Shown here piece by piece: positions 29,293 to 38,432 of a stretch of 64,000 nt of DNA. Source of the stretch: Vibrio palustris (GTDB lineage: Bacteria; Pseudomonadota; Gammaproteobacteria; Enterobacterales; Vibrionaceae); contig NZ_AP024887.1 of the NCBI RefSeq assembly GCF_024346995.1, positions 434,001-498,000 on the forward strand, read 5' to 3'. Position 1 is the first letter of the stretch. Each line of letters begins with the position of its first letter. Below the pieces are notes generated by a model. That model ran no database searches. It saw nothing but the letters and a program-made list of their open reading frames with translations, and had not been told where the DNA came from. The position numbers and the translations under genes were made by a program.

Positions 29293-30336
29293 ATGGACGA
29301 AAATAAACAAAAAGCGCTGGCCGCAGCACTTGGCCAAATTGAAAAGCAATTCGGTAAAGGTTCTATCATGCGCTTAGGTGACAACCGCGCAATGGATGTA
29401 GAAACCATTTCAACGGGGTCGCTTTCTCTAGATATCGCATTGGGTGCTGGTGGCTTGCCAATGGGACGTATCGTTGAAGTATATGGTCCAGAATCATCAG
29501 GTAAAACAACGTTAACGCTTGAACTTATCGCGGCAGCACAACGTGTCGGTAAAACCTGTGCGTTTATTGATGCTGAGCACGCTTTGGATCCTATCTACGC
29601 TGGTAAATTAGGCGTTAATATTGATGAGCTTTTAGTCTCTCAGCCTGATACTGGTGAACAGGCACTAGAAATTTGTGATGCATTAGCTCGCTCAGGTGCG
29701 GTTGATGTGATGGTTATTGACTCGGTTGCCGCTTTGACTCCGAAAGCAGAAATTGAAGGTGAAATGGGCGATAGCCACATGGGTCTTCAAGCGCGTATGC
29801 TCTCTCAAGCAATGCGTAAGCTAACGGGTAACCTGAAAGCCTCTAACTGTATGTGTATCTTCATCAACCAAATTCGTATGAAAATTGGTGTTATGTTCGG
29901 TAACCCAGAAACGACCACAGGCGGTAATGCACTGAAGTTTTATGCGTCAGTTCGTTTGGATATTCGTCGTACTGGTGCTATCAAAGACGGTGATGAAGTT
30001 GTCGGTAACGAAACACGCATCAAAGTGGTGAAAAACAAAATTGCCGCACCATTTAGAGAAGCACATACGCAAATCTTGTATGGACAAGGCTTCAACCGTG
30101 AAGGTGAATTGGTTGACCTAGGCGTTAAACATAAGTTGGTTGAAAAAGCAGGTGCATGGTATAGCTACAATGGCGATAAAATTGGCCAAGGTAAAGCGAA
30201 TGCATGTAAGTACTTACGTGAGCATACTGAAGTAGGGACGACTATCGATTCAACTCTGCGCGAAATGTTGCTAAACCCAGTTAAGCCTGCCGAAGAAGCT
30301 GAGTTTGGCGCGGTACCAGAGAAAGAAGAAAAGTAA
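29293..30336 (+). CDS. recA: Recombinase RecA
   Basis: RecA forms filaments on single-stranded DNA, drives strand exchange and triggers LexA self-cleavage. The 347 residues start [21 protein letters not shown] behind GGAG; the longer frame from 29209 lies within the promoter and is not used. Walker A is GPESSGKTT, and the L1 and L2 loops are recognisable ([28 protein letters not shown]). The C-terminus is acidic ([14 protein letters not shown]), typical for RecA. A hairpin separates it from recX. Confidence 0.99.
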   Translation: MDENKQKALAAALGQIEKQFGKGSIMRLGDNRAMDVETISTGSLSLDIALGAGGLPMGRIVEVYGPESSGKTTLTLELIAAAQRVGKTCAFIDAEHALDPIYAGKLGVNIDELLVSQPDTGEQALEICDALARSGAVDVMVIDSVAALTPKAEIEGEMGDSHMGLQARMLSQAMRKLTGNLKASNCMCIFINQIRMKIGVMFGNPETTTGGNALKFYASVRLDIRRTGAIKDGDEVVGNETRIKVVKNKIAAPFREAHTQILYGQGFNREGELVDLGVKHKLVEKAGAWYSYNGDKIGQGKANACKYLREHTEVGTTIDSTLREMLLNPVKPAEEAEFGAVPEKEEK

Positions 30337-30364
30337 CACGTATTGCTTTAATGGTACGTTGATG

Positions 30365-30389
30365 AAAGCCTCGCCTATGCGGGGCTTTT
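30365..30389 (+). terminator. hairpin between recA and recX
   Basis: AAAGCCTCGC and GCGGGGCTTT pair (one G-T) around CTAT, followed by T residues. It likely ends most recA transcripts and lets a minority read into recX. Confidence 0.78.
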
Positions 30390-30408
30390 GGCTATCTGGA
30401 GAAAACAT

Positions 30409-30870
30409 ATGTACCCTAAAAAAAAGCCGACGCTTTCGGTAAAAGAAGCGGCGATTCAGTGTCTAAGTCGTCGTGATCATGGTATTCATGAATTACAGCA
30501 AAAGCTTTCGCAAAAAGGTTATGAAGATGATGAAATTCAAAAGGCTATGGCATTTTGTCACGAATATCATTATCTGGATGACTTGCGCTTTGCGAAAAGC
30601 CAAGTGCGTCAACATGTCTTTAAAGGCCATGGTAAACGTCGTATTCAACAAGAATTGAATGCTAAGCGTGTTGCTGAATCCGTGATTGAAGCGGCACTTG
30701 AAGAAGAAGGACCGGATTGGTTTGAGTTAGCTAAAGAAACGGCTTTGAAAAAATTTAAAGGTAAGCCTGCTGCGGATAAAAAAGAGTATGCCAAGCAAGT
30801 TAGGTTTTTACAGTATCGTGGCTATTCTTTTGATCAAATCCAATATGCACTAAATGAGGATGACGAGTAA
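30409..30870 (+). CDS. recX: Regulatory protein RecX
   Basis: RecX binds RecA filaments and limits their activity. The 153 residues consist of three-helix repeats ([69 protein letters not shown]). The start is ATG 30409 behind GGAG; the in-frame start at 30388 lies in the terminator hairpin. Expression by read-through from recA keeps it low. Confidence 0.96.
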   Translation: MYPKKKPTLSVKEAAIQCLSRRDHGIHELQQKLSQKGYEDDEIQKAMAFCHEYHYLDDLRFAKSQVRQHVFKGHGKRRIQQELNAKRVAESVIEAALEEEGPDWFELAKETALKKFKGKPAADKKEYAKQVRFLQYRGYSFDQIQYALNEDDE

Positions 30871-31116
30871 TTATATTTTAAAACGATATAAACAGCGTAT
30901 ATTGAGTTTTATATGCTGGGTTGTTCTCTGGCAATTAAGCGCGCTAGCGTGTCGTGTAAAGTGTGCATCAATCGATTAATGCATTGGGTTGCCATTGTTC
31001 AGCGACTGGTTTCTGTCTTGTATTACGAATACTTTTTCTAGAAGAAACTAGGCGAAGTCTTATCCATGCTTTACAATAGCGCAAAAATCTCACTTAAGAA
31101 TTTCAGGAAGAGCTGC

Positions 31117-33699
31117 ATGTATATGAGCACGGATGAGGTTCGCAATGCGTTCCTCTCATTCTTTGAAAAAAAAGGTCACCAGATCGTCGATAGTTCATCG
31201 CTGGTACCTCATGATGATCCTACCCTGCTGTTTACTAACGCGGGGATGAACCAATTTAAAGACTGCTTTCTTGGTCTAGAAAAGCGCGCCTATACGCGAG
31301 CCACTACGGCTCAGCGTTGTGTTCGTGCGGGTGGTAAGCACAACGATCTTGAAAACGTTGGTTTCACAGCGCGCCACCACACCTTCTTTGAAATGTTAGG
31401 TAACTTTAGTCTTGGTGACTATTTCAAAGAAGAGGCTATTAAGTTTGCATGGGAATTCTTAACGGATGTTCTCAAATTACCCGCAGAACGTCTGTTGGTC
31501 ACTATTTATCAAACCGATGACGAAGCATTTGATATCTGGAATAAACAAATTGGTATTCCAGCAGATCGTATTGTACGCATTGGAGACAAAGAGGGCGGTA
31601 AACCTTACGAGTCAGATAACTTCTGGCAAATGGGGGATACGGGTCCTTGTGGTCCTTGTTCTGAGATCTTTTATGATCACGGTGAGCATATTTGGGGCGG
31701 TCGTCCAGGTACGCCGGAAGAAGATGGGGATCGTTTCATCGAAATCTGGAATAACGTTTTCATGCAGTTTAACCGTGATGCTGACGGTGTCATGCACCCA
31801 CTTCCTAAGCCTTCTGTCGATACAGGTATGGGAATTGAGCGTATTTCTGCGATTATGCAAGGCGTGCATTCAAACTACGAAATCGATGTGTTTCAAAAAC
31901 TGATAAAATCTGCTGCAGACGTTATTGGCTATGATGATTTATCGAGTCAATCACTGCGTGTTGTGGCTGACCATATTCGTTCTTGTGCATACCTGATTGT
32001 TGATGGTGTGATGCCATCAAATGAAGGCCGTGGCTATGTACTACGTCGTATTATTCGTCGTGCGGTTCGTCATGGTAATAAGCTAGGAGCGAAAGGTACA
32101 TTCTTCCATAAGCTAGTTGGACCTTTGGCTGAAATCATGGGCTCGGCTGGTGATGTCATCAAACAGCAGCAAGACATGGTTGAAAAGATCTTACGTATTG
32201 AAGAAGAAAACTTTGGACGTACGCTAGATCGCGGTATGACCATCTTGAACGAAGCTCTTGATAACGTGAAAGGCGATGTTTTAGATGGTGAAATGGTATT
32301 TAAACTTTACGATACGTACGGTTTCCCAGCTGATTTAACCAACGATGTTGCTCGTGAACGTGGCTTTACGATTGATGAAGCGGGTTTTGAGTCAGCGATG
32401 GAATCACAGCGTCAACGAGCGCGTGAAGCTGGACAGTTTGAAAAAGATTACAATGACCAAGTGGTAGCGCAAAGTGCCTCTGATTTTTGTGGCTATACAC
32501 AGGATCAAGGACAAAGTGTTGTGGTAGAACTCTTTGTCGATGGCGCGTCTGTTGAGTCACTGTCTGCGGGTGACCATGCGATTGTGGTTCTACAAGAAAC
32601 GCCATTTTATTCAGAATCTGGTGGTCAATGTGGTGACACGGGTGTCCTAGAAACGTCTACTGGCCGTTTTGTGGTTCACGATACGCAAAAAATTGGTCAA
32701 GCAATTGGTCATTATGGTGTGCTAGAACACGGTGTGTTGAGCAAAAAAGATAGTGTTGATGCTAACGTAGACAAAGAGCGCCGTAATGCGAGTGCGTTAA
32801 ACCACTCAGCAACACACTTGTTGCATGAAGCGCTACGTCGTTTACTTGGCACGCATGTTATGCAAAAAGGCTCGTTAGTTCGTCCTGAAGGCTTACGTTT
32901 TGACTTTTCTCATTTAGAAGCGGTAAGTGCAGATGAGCTCAAGCAAGTTGAGCGCATGGTGAACCAACAAGTTCGTCGTAACTTAGAAATCGATACCAAC
33001 ATCATGAACATCGAAGATGCAAAAGCACTGGGTGCCATGGCATTGTTCGGTGAAAAATACGATGATGAAGTTCGTGTGTTGAGCATGGAAGACTTCTCTA
33101 CGGAATTGTGTGGTGGTATTCACGCGCATCGTACTGGTGATATTGGCTTGTTCAAAATCACGCATGAAGGTGGCGTTGCAGCGGGTGTGCGTCGTATCGA
33201 GGCGGTCACGGGTGAAGCAGCACTCGATTACGTTGAAGAGCAGGCGCAGAAATACGCGGAAAAATCCGATGAGATGGCAAATAAAGCCAAGTCATTAGAG
33301 AAAGAAATTCAGAACTTGAAAGAGCAGCTAGCGGCGCAAGCAGGTTCAAGCCTAACTAGCCAAGTTAAGCAAATTTCAGGTGTGAACGTATTAGTGGCTC
33401 AACTTGATGGTGCAGAGAATAAAGCGCTGCGCGGTATGGTTGACGAACTGAAAAATCAATTAGGCAGCGCTATTATCATGCTAGGTAATGTAGCAGATGG
33501 TAAAGTTGGTCTAATTGCTGGTGTTACTAAAGATTTAACAGGCAAAGTTAAAGCAGGTGAGTTGGTCAATATGGTGGCTCAACAAGTCGGCGGTAAAGGC
33601 GGTGGTCGTCCAGATATGGCTCAAGCGGGGGGGAGTGATGCTCAAGCATTACCGAATGCGCTTGCGTCAGTTGATGAATGGCTAACTGAACGTCTGTAA
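31117..33699 (+). CDS. alaS: Alanine--tRNA ligase
   Basis: AlaRS charges tRNA-Ala and edits mischarged Ser or Gly. The 860 residues include the class II catalytic domain ([41 protein letters not shown]), the editing domain with zinc ligands in [11 protein letters not shown] and [10 protein letters not shown], and a C-terminal glycine-rich oligomerisation domain ending [15 protein letters not shown]. Start [10 protein letters not shown] follows AGGAAGAG; a start six bases later is also possible. It heads the order alaS-lysC-csrA-tRNA seen in Vibrio. Confidence 0.98.
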   Translation: MYMSTDEVRNAFLSFFEKKGHQIVDSSSLVPHDDPTLLFTNAGMNQFKDCFLGLEKRAYTRATTAQRCVRAGGKHNDLENVGFTARHHTFFEMLGNFSLGDYFKEEAIKFAWEFLTDVLKLPAERLLVTIYQTDDEAFDIWNKQIGIPADRIVRIGDKEGGKPYESDNFWQMGDTGPCGPCSEIFYDHGEHIWGGRPGTPEEDGDRFIEIWNNVFMQFNRDADGVMHPLPKPSVDTGMGIERISAIMQGVHSNYEIDVFQKLIKSAADVIGYDDLSSQSLRVVADHIRSCAYLIVDGVMPSNEGRGYVLRRIIRRAVRHGNKLGAKGTFFHKLVGPLAEIMGSAGDVIKQQQDMVEKILRIEEENFGRTLDRGMTILNEALDNVKGDVLDGEMVFKLYDTYGFPADLTNDVARERGFTIDEAGFESAMESQRQRAREAGQFEKDYNDQVVAQSASDFCGYTQDQGQSVVVELFVDGASVESLSAGDHAIVVLQETPFYSESGGQCGDTGVLETSTGRFVVHDTQKIGQAIGHYGVLEHGVLSKKDSVDANVDKERRNASALNHSATHLLHEALRRLLGTHVMQKGSLVRPEGLRFDFSHLEAVSADELKQVERMVNQQVRRNLEIDTNIMNIEDAKALGAMALFGEKYDDEVRVLSMEDFSTELCGGIHAHRTGDIGLFKITHEGGVAAGVRRIEAVTGEAALDYVEEQAQKYAEKSDEMANKAKSLEKEIQNLKEQLAAQAGSSLTSQVKQISGVNVLVAQLDGAENKALRGMVDELKNQLGSAIIMLGNVADGKVGLIAGVTKDLTGKVKAGELVNMVAQQVGGKGGGRPDMAQAGGSDAQALPNALASVDEWLTERL

Positions 33700-33728
33700 T
33701 AATATTAGATAATGCAATAACAATAATA

Positions 33729-33747
33729 GGGCTCCGTTATGGAGCCC
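33729..33747 (+). terminator. hairpin after alaS (first of two)
   Basis: GGGCTCC and GGAGCCC with loop GTTAT; no T run follows, so it may only protect the mRNA 3' end. Confidence 0.45.
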
Positions 33748-33763
33748 ATATTCACTTAATTAG

Positions 33764-33812
33764 CCAAGTAGCATTACGGGGATGTCCGGTAAGCTACTTG
33801 GTTTTGTTTTTG
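33764..33812 (+). terminator. terminator between alaS and lysC
   Basis: CCAAGTAGC and GCTACTTGG frame a 20-base interior that itself can pair, and TTTTGTTTTTG follows. Confidence 0.82.
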
Positions 33813-33893
33813 TCACTTGCATATCGATATACAACAAGTTTATTAAACGGCAATAAGCGTGTTAATGCTTATTGCCGAGCAAGGTAGAGAACG

Positions 33894-35072
33894 GTGGTAA
33901 AGCCCCTTATTGTGCAGAAATTTGGTGGAACTTCTGTAGGCTCAATAGAGTCTATTCAAAAAGTTGCCAAGCATATCATCCAAGCAAAAGAAGCAGGATG
34001 TCATGTTGTTGTGGTGGTTTCCGCTATGGCAGGAGAGACAAATCGTTTGCAAAGCTTGGCTGATGACATTGATGCGGTTCCTAATGCTCGAGAGCTCGAT
34101 GTATTGCTTTCTGCTGGGGAACAGGTATCGATGGCATTAGTGGCTATGATGCTCAATAAGCTGGGTTATTCAGCAAGCTCACTCACGGGTGGGCAAGCGA
34201 ATATTGTGACTAATGATCAATATAACAACGCAAGTATTCTCGATATTAGAGTTGAGCGCATTGTAAATTTGTTATCACATAATCATATTGTGATCGTGGC
34301 AGGTTTTCAGGGTGTGAATAAACTCGGTGATATTACTACGCTTGGTAGAGGTGGGTCTGATACGAGCGCTGTGGCCTTAGCTGGCGCGTTAAACGCCCAG
34401 GAGTGTCAAATATATACAGATGTTGATGGTGTTTACACTAGTGACCCTCGTATTGTACATCGTGCTCAGAAGCTCGCTGTGGTCGATTTTCCTTCTATGA
34501 AGGTGATGGCGCAGAAAGGGGCAAAAGTCCTGCATTTACCGAGTGTGTGCTATGCCCATGAGCATAAGATACCACTGCGAGTTTTATCAACATTTCAACC
34601 GGGCTCGGGAACCTTGATAAAAGGAGATAAGAGCTATCAAAACGTGACGGGTCTTGCTATTCAGAAAACGTTGACGTTGGTGACTCTAGCTCCAGAGTTC
34701 TGTGACAGTGTGTTAAAACAATGCCAATTATTGGGTGTTGAGGTCTGGAATGTGATCAGGGAAGCAGAATGGGCAGGAGTCGTAATAAAACAAGAGTCTT
34801 GTGCGAAGTTGATGCTGGTTTTTAGCGAAAAAATCCGCAACACTAAAGCGGTGAGTTTATTAACCATGGTTGGTTTACAAGCCTCTCATTTTGTTGATGC
34901 GGCGTTCGACTGCTTAAGCAATGTAAATATTGAAATTTGTTACACTTTTACCACGGTTCAAGCATTGATGCTGTTATTAGCGCCGTGTGATATCGAAAAA
35001 GCAGCTAATGTATTACATGATGCTTTTGTCGTGTTCAGTGATTCTAAGGCTCAACAGAGCATTTTTGACTGA
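33894..35072 (+). CDS. lysC: Aspartokinase (lysine-sensitive type)
   Basis: Aspartokinase phosphorylates aspartate, opening the Lys/Thr/Met branch. The 392-residue monofunctional enzyme has the kinase signature VQKFGGTSVGSIESI, the aspartate-binding TLGRGGSDTSA and two ACT-type regulatory domains after about residue 260. It starts with GTG; the next residues VKPLIVQKFGG fix the start. In relatives of this size class an internal start makes a separate regulatory subunit; that is not visible here with certainty. It has no homoserine dehydrogenase part. Feedback by lysine is inferred from family and neighbourhood. Confidence 0.93.
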   Translation: MVKPLIVQKFGGTSVGSIESIQKVAKHIIQAKEAGCHVVVVVSAMAGETNRLQSLADDIDAVPNARELDVLLSAGEQVSMALVAMMLNKLGYSASSLTGGQANIVTNDQYNNASILDIRVERIVNLLSHNHIVIVAGFQGVNKLGDITTLGRGGSDTSAVALAGALNAQECQIYTDVDGVYTSDPRIVHRAQKLAVVDFPSMKVMAQKGAKVLHLPSVCYAHEHKIPLRVLSTFQPGSGTLIKGDKSYQNVTGLAIQKTLTLVTLAPEFCDSVLKQCQLLGVEVWNVIREAEWAGVVIKQESCAKLMLVFSEKIRNTKAVSLLTMVGLQASHFVDAAFDCLSNVNIEICYTFTTVQALMLLLAPCDIEKAANVLHDAFVVFSDSKAQQSIFD

Positions 35073-35152
35073 ATAAATTTACCTATTTATGACTTTTGAT
35101 CGATAATAGTGTAGTTGCAGAAAAATGATAGAGATTACTCAAGGAGCAAAGA

Positions 35153-35350
35153 ATGCTAATTTTAACTCGCCGTGTTGGCGAAACTCTCATGATTGGTGAT
35201 GAAGTCACCGTAACGGTTTTGGGCGTAAAAGGTAACCAAGTACGTATCGGTGTTAACGCACCTAAAGAAGTATCTGTACATCGCGAAGAGATCTACATGC
35301 GTATTCAAGCTGAAAAAGGCAGTAGTGACGTAGCAACAGACGATTACTAA
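35153..35350 (+). CDS. csrA: Carbon storage regulator CsrA
   Basis: CsrA binds GGA motifs in mRNA leaders and controls carbon flow, motility and quorum-sensing outputs. The 65 residues [20 protein letters not shown] to [11 protein letters not shown] are a near-perfect match. The start is preceded by AAGGAGC, itself a GGA site that could allow self-control. A terminator follows and then the tRNA array, as in E. coli. Confidence 0.99.
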   Translation: MLILTRRVGETLMIGDEVTVTVLGVKGNQVRIGVNAPKEVSVHREEIYMRIQAEKGSSDVATDDY

Positions 35351-35361
35351 AGAACACTCTG

Positions 35362-35391
35362 AGGCTAGCAAATTTTTTGCTAGCCTTTTTT
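35362..35391 (+). terminator. terminator after csrA
   Basis: GGCTAGCAAA and TTTGCTAGCC form a stem of about 10 bp with a T-rich loop, followed by TTTTTT. Confidence 0.9.
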
Positions 35392-35492
35392 AGTACTTGA
35401 GTGATTTACTGTGTTTAAAGTGTAAATTCACAGCGCTTTGGTTAAATACCCAACGCTTAAGTGTTTTTTTGCAAAGTTTGCTAAGAAAGTGT

Positions 35493-35520
35493 TTGACATA
35501 TTTTCGCTACCCCTTAATAT
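35493..35520 (+). promoter_or_regulatory. promoter of the Ser/Arg tRNA array
   Basis: A perfect -35 TTGACA (35493-35498), a 16 bp spacer and TAATAT (35515-35520) are followed by the GC-rich discriminator GCCCCCGC, the hallmark of stringently controlled stable-RNA promoters. It lies 16 bp before the first tRNA. Confidence 0.82.
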
Positions 35521-35535
35521 GTGCCCCCGCAAGAC

Positions 35536-35628
35536 GGTGAGGTGGCCGAGTGGCTGAAGGCGCTCCCCTGCTAAGGGAGTATACGGTTTGTAGCCGTATC
35601 GAGGGTTCGAATCCCTCCCTCACCGCCA
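35536..35628 (+). tRNA. tRNA-Ser(GCU), copy 1
   Basis: This is a 93-base class II tRNA with long variable arm (TATACGGTTTGTAGCCGTAT) and anticodon loop CTGCTAA, reading AGC/AGU. CCA is encoded. It is the first tRNA of the array. Confidence 0.97.
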
Positions 35629-35661
35629 TTCTTGCAACGCTTAATTTATTAAGCACAATGT

Positions 35662-35738
35662 GCGCCTGTAGCTCAGCTGGATAGAGTACCTGGCTACGAA
35701 CCAGGCGGTCAGAGGTTCGAATCCTCTCAGGCGCACCA
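35662..35738 (+). tRNA. tRNA-Arg(ACG), copy 1
   Basis: 77 bases with encoded CCA; anticodon loop CTACGAA. The A34 is expected to become inosine, reading CGU, CGC and CGA. The acceptor stem is GCGCCTG/CAGGCGC. Confidence 0.97.
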
Positions 35739-35771
35739 TATTTTCTTATAGAAAATATAAAAACAAAAAGT

Positions 35772-35864
35772 GGTGAGGTGGCCGAGTGGCCGAAGGCGCT
35801 CCCCTGCTAAGGGAGTATACGGTTTGTAGCCGTATCGAGGGTTCGAATCCCTCCCTCACCGCCA
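35772..35864 (+). tRNA. tRNA-Ser(GCU), copy 2
   Basis: 93 bases, identical to copy 1 except for one D-loop base (GGCCG instead of GGCTG). It repeats the Ser-Arg pair of the first unit. Confidence 0.97.
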
Positions 35865-35928
35865 TTTTGGCCTTAAGGTCATTTTTTTGTTTGATAATAA
35901 AATTTTTGTGATAAACTTCACAAACTGT

Positions 35929-36005
35929 GCGCCTGTAGCTCAGCTGGATAGAGTACCTGGCTACGAACCAGGCGGTCAGAGGTTCGAATCCTCTCAGGCG
36001 CACCA
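35929..36005 (+). tRNA. tRNA-Arg(ACG), copy 2
   Basis: 77 bases, identical to copy 1. It is followed by a type A spacer (74 bp). Confidence 0.97.
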
Positions 36006-36079
36006 CTTTTAAGGGACTTGTTTTTAAATAAACTTACGTTCCTGATATGGCTTAATAAGCGGTATCGAAAGCACCATGT

Positions 36080-36156
36080 GCGCCTGTAGCTCAGCTGGAT
36101 AGAGTACCTGGCTACGAACCAGGCGGTCAGAGGTTCGAATCCTCTCAGGCGCACCA
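36080..36156 (+). tRNA. tRNA-Arg(ACG), copy 3
   Basis: 77 bases, identical to copy 1. It is followed by a type B spacer (73 bp). Confidence 0.97.
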
Positions 36157-36229
36157 CTTTTAAGGGATTTGTTTTTAAATAAACTCATGTTCCTGATACA
36201 GCTTATACGCGGTATCGAAAGCACAATGT

Positions 36230-36306
36230 GCGCCTGTAGCTCAGCTGGATAGAGTACCTGGCTACGAACCAGGCGGTCAGAGGTTCGAATCCTCTCAGGC
36301 GCACCA
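36230..36306 (+). tRNA. tRNA-Arg(ACG), copy 4
   Basis: 77 bases, identical to copy 1. It is followed by a second type A spacer (75 bp). Confidence 0.97.
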
Positions 36307-36381
36307 CTTTTAAGGGACTTGTTTTTAAATAGACTCATGTTCCTGATATGGCTTATATAAGCGGTATCGAAAGCACCATGT

Positions 36382-36458
36382 GCGCCTGTAGCTCAGCTGG
36401 ATAGAGTACCTGGCTACGAACCAGGCGGTCAGAGGTTCGAATCCTCTCAGGCGCACCA
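36382..36458 (+). tRNA. tRNA-Arg(ACG), copy 5
   Basis: 77 bases, identical to copy 1. It is followed by a second type B spacer (72 bp). Confidence 0.97.
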
Positions 36459-36530
36459 CTTTTAAGGGATTTGTTTTTTATAGATTCATGTTCCTGATAC
36501 AGCTTGTACGCGGTATCGAAAGCACAATGT

Positions 36531-36607
36531 GCGCCTGTAGCTCAGCTGGATAGAGTACCTGGCTACGAACCAGGCGGTCAGAGGTTCGAATCCTCTCAGG
36601 CGCACCA
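36531..36607 (+). tRNA. tRNA-Arg(ACG), copy 6
   Basis: 77 bases, identical to copy 1. It is the last tRNA of the array, directly before the terminator. Confidence 0.97.
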
Positions 36608-36612
36608 TATTT

Positions 36613-36643
36613 AAAAAAACCTCGCTTATGCGAGGTTTTTTTT
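36613..36643 (+). terminator. terminator of the tRNA array
   Basis: AACCTCGC and GCGAGGTT form the core of the stem with loop TTAT, preceded by A and followed by eight T residues. Confidence 0.93.
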
Positions 36644-37022
36644 CGCCTGAATGTTTTATTCCTTCCATACTTCTCTCTTCGCGAGGGCTAGAGCGTGTTT
36701 TGACTTTGCACTGCATCTCCTAACTCTTATTCTGAAATTTTTGTGTTTGAGCTAATATTAAGCTTATTGCACCGTTATGCGTTTGCTGATTCAAGCCACA
36801 CTCTGAAGGTTGCGTTGCTGTTATTTGATGGTAGGTATGGGGAGGTTGCGCTAGATTGAAGGACAAGGCTCTGCTTTTTCATCATGTTAGGTTGACGAAA
36901 GATGGTCAGAGTAGGATAGACTAAGGTAGATATGACTGTTACCTATGAGTCATACACGTTAACAATACCGAATATTTATTAACCGCTCATTTGTTTTAGC
37001 CGTCAAAGTAGGGAAATGTAAA
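36644..37022. other. intergenic stretch without a gene
   Basis: 379 bp between the tRNA terminator and the MDR gene. No credible gene or repeat is seen. The last 60 bases are AT-rich and should hold the promoter of the following operon. Confidence 0.55.
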
Positions 37023-37973
37023 ATGGAAAATACACAGATAGCTATCTCCAGTTTCGGAGGTCCGGAAACGCTTGTCATGCAATCGACAGAGATTCCAACA
37101 CCACAAACCGGTGAAGTGTTAGTGAAAGTTGCTTTCGCCAGTGTGAACCCGATTGACGTAAAAACTCGCGCCGGTTTGGGGTGGGCGGCTGAACAAAATA
37201 AAGATCAATTACCATGGGTTCCTGGTTATGATATTTCAGGCAAGATAGAAGCCTTAGGTGAACAAGCACAGCGATTTGTCGTGGGCGATAATGTTGCTGG
37301 GTTTATTGGTTTTCCATTGCAAGCTGGTGGCTACAGTCAGTATGTGTGTGTGCCTGAAAGCGAATTAAGTTTAGTCTCGGATGCGATTACCTTAGAAGCG
37401 GCCGCAGCCTTACCGTTAGCGGGCCAAACGGCGGCACAAGCATTGAGTAATGCGGAGTTAAAAGAAGGCGAGCGTGTGCTAATTCTAGCTGGTGCTGGCG
37501 GTGCAGGACATTTAGCGGTGCAATTTGCTTTAGCAACGAAAGCAGAAGTCTATACCACATGTAGCGAAGCGAATTTAGATTACTTGGCGACTTTAGGGGC
37601 GCATGCCATCAATTATAATTTTGAGCCAGTTTCTCAACGCTTGAATCAAGTGGATGTACTCATTGACTTGGTTGGGGGGGATGCTGCTCTCGATGCGTTG
37701 AAATGTTTAAGTGATAATGCGCGCGTGGTCACCGTGCCGACAAATACCGCGGAAATGATTTGTGAAAAAGCACAAATGCTAGGTTTTAGTGCAACGGGAA
37801 TGTTAGTGGATCCGCAGCCTGAGCAATTAGATACAATGCTTTATATGGTCAGTGTTGGACTCTTGAAGGTTGAAATATTTAATATCTTTCCGATGAATCA
37901 AGTGGTCGATGCTCATAAACAAATCGAAACTGGCCACACTAGGGGTAAGGTTTTACTTGATATGCAATCGTGA
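37023..37973 (+). CDS. NADP-dependent oxidoreductase, MDR/quinone oxidoreductase type
   Basis: This 316-residue zinc-independent medium-chain dehydrogenase/reductase has the GroES-like N-domain (VKVAFASVNPIDVKTRAGLG, VPGYDISGKIEALG) and a Rossmann domain with LILAGAGGAGHLAVQFA, which binds NADPH. Zinc ligands of alcohol dehydrogenases are missing. Such enzymes reduce quinones or alpha,beta-unsaturated carbonyls; the substrate is unknown. The stop overlaps the next gene start by four bases. Confidence 0.9.
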   Translation: MENTQIAISSFGGPETLVMQSTEIPTPQTGEVLVKVAFASVNPIDVKTRAGLGWAAEQNKDQLPWVPGYDISGKIEALGEQAQRFVVGDNVAGFIGFPLQAGGYSQYVCVPESELSLVSDAITLEAAAALPLAGQTAAQALSNAELKEGERVLILAGAGGAGHLAVQFALATKAEVYTTCSEANLDYLATLGAHAINYNFEPVSQRLNQVDVLIDLVGGDAALDALKCLSDNARVVTVPTNTAEMICEKAQMLGFSATGMLVDPQPEQLDTMLYMVSVGLLKVEIFNIFPMNQVVDAHKQIETGHTRGKVLLDMQS

Positions 37974-38422
37974 TTGCGTCACTATTTTACGATATTTATC
38001 AGTACATTCTAAATTATCCGTTGCTTGTATTGTTTCTAAGTGCGTTTATTAGTGCCACCCTAGTTCCGATGGGGTCTGAAGCAATCTTCGTGATGGCGTT
38101 AAGCGAGACAACCCTCGCAGCTTGGGTTGTCATTACTGTTGCGAGTTTGGGGAATACACTCGGAGGCATCACCAACTATGCGTTAGGGCGTTGGCTATCT
38201 AGATACAAGGCTTCTCAACGTTCGCAGCGTCGAGCAACAGAATGGTTGCGACGATATGGCGTTTGGGCATTGTTGCTCAGTTGGTTACCTGTTGTTGGCG
38301 ATCCCATCTGTGTGGCAGCTGGTTGGCTAAGAGTGCCCGCCTATTTTGCGATAGCGATGATGTTTATTGGAAAAATGTCTCGTTATATGGTGCTAGCAGC
38401 AATATTTTATCATTTTGTTTAA
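37970..38422 (+). CDS. yqaA: YqaA family (DedA-like) inner membrane protein
   Basis: This 150-residue membrane protein belongs to the SNARE-associated/DedA superfamily, several members of which move lipid carriers across the membrane. It has three to four hydrophobic segments and the motifs LVPMGSEAIFVMAL, GNTLGGITNYALGRW and WLPVVGDPICVAAGWLR. It starts with GTG inside the stop of the oxidoreductase gene, so it is coupled to it. The role of YqaA itself is not settled. Confidence 0.88.
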   Translation: MIASLFYDIYQYILNYPLLVLFLSAFISATLVPMGSEAIFVMALSETTLAAWVVITVASLGNTLGGITNYALGRWLSRYKASQRSQRRATEWLRRYGVWALLLSWLPVVGDPICVAAGWLRVPAYFAIAMMFIGKMSRYMVLAAIFYHFV

Positions 38423-38432
38423 AGGATTGAAC

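Larger units (their letters stand above)
36006..36530 (+). repeat. alternating spacer repeats in the tRNA-Arg array
   Basis: Four spacers of 72-75 bp separate Arg copies 2-6. Those at 36006 and 36307 share GGGACTTG, GATATGGCTTA and GCACCATG (type A). Those at 36157 and 36459 share GGGATTTG, GATACAGCTT, ACGCGG and GCACAATG (type B). The A-A and B-B distances are about 301 bp. Confidence 0.92.

Noticed and set aside
36006-36607. Regularly spaced identical blocks of 77 bp with spacers of 72-75 bp, resembling a repeat-spacer array
   Set aside because: The identical blocks fold as tRNA-Arg with encoded CCA and the spacers are similar to each other, so this is a tRNA array, not CRISPR.
35746-36716. 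Several minus-strand reading frames of 76-104 residues with repeated Arg-, Leu- and Gln-rich segments
   Set aside because: They are antisense translations of the identical tRNA-Arg/tRNA-Ser genes, a known annotation artefact; the repeats come from the tRNA copies.
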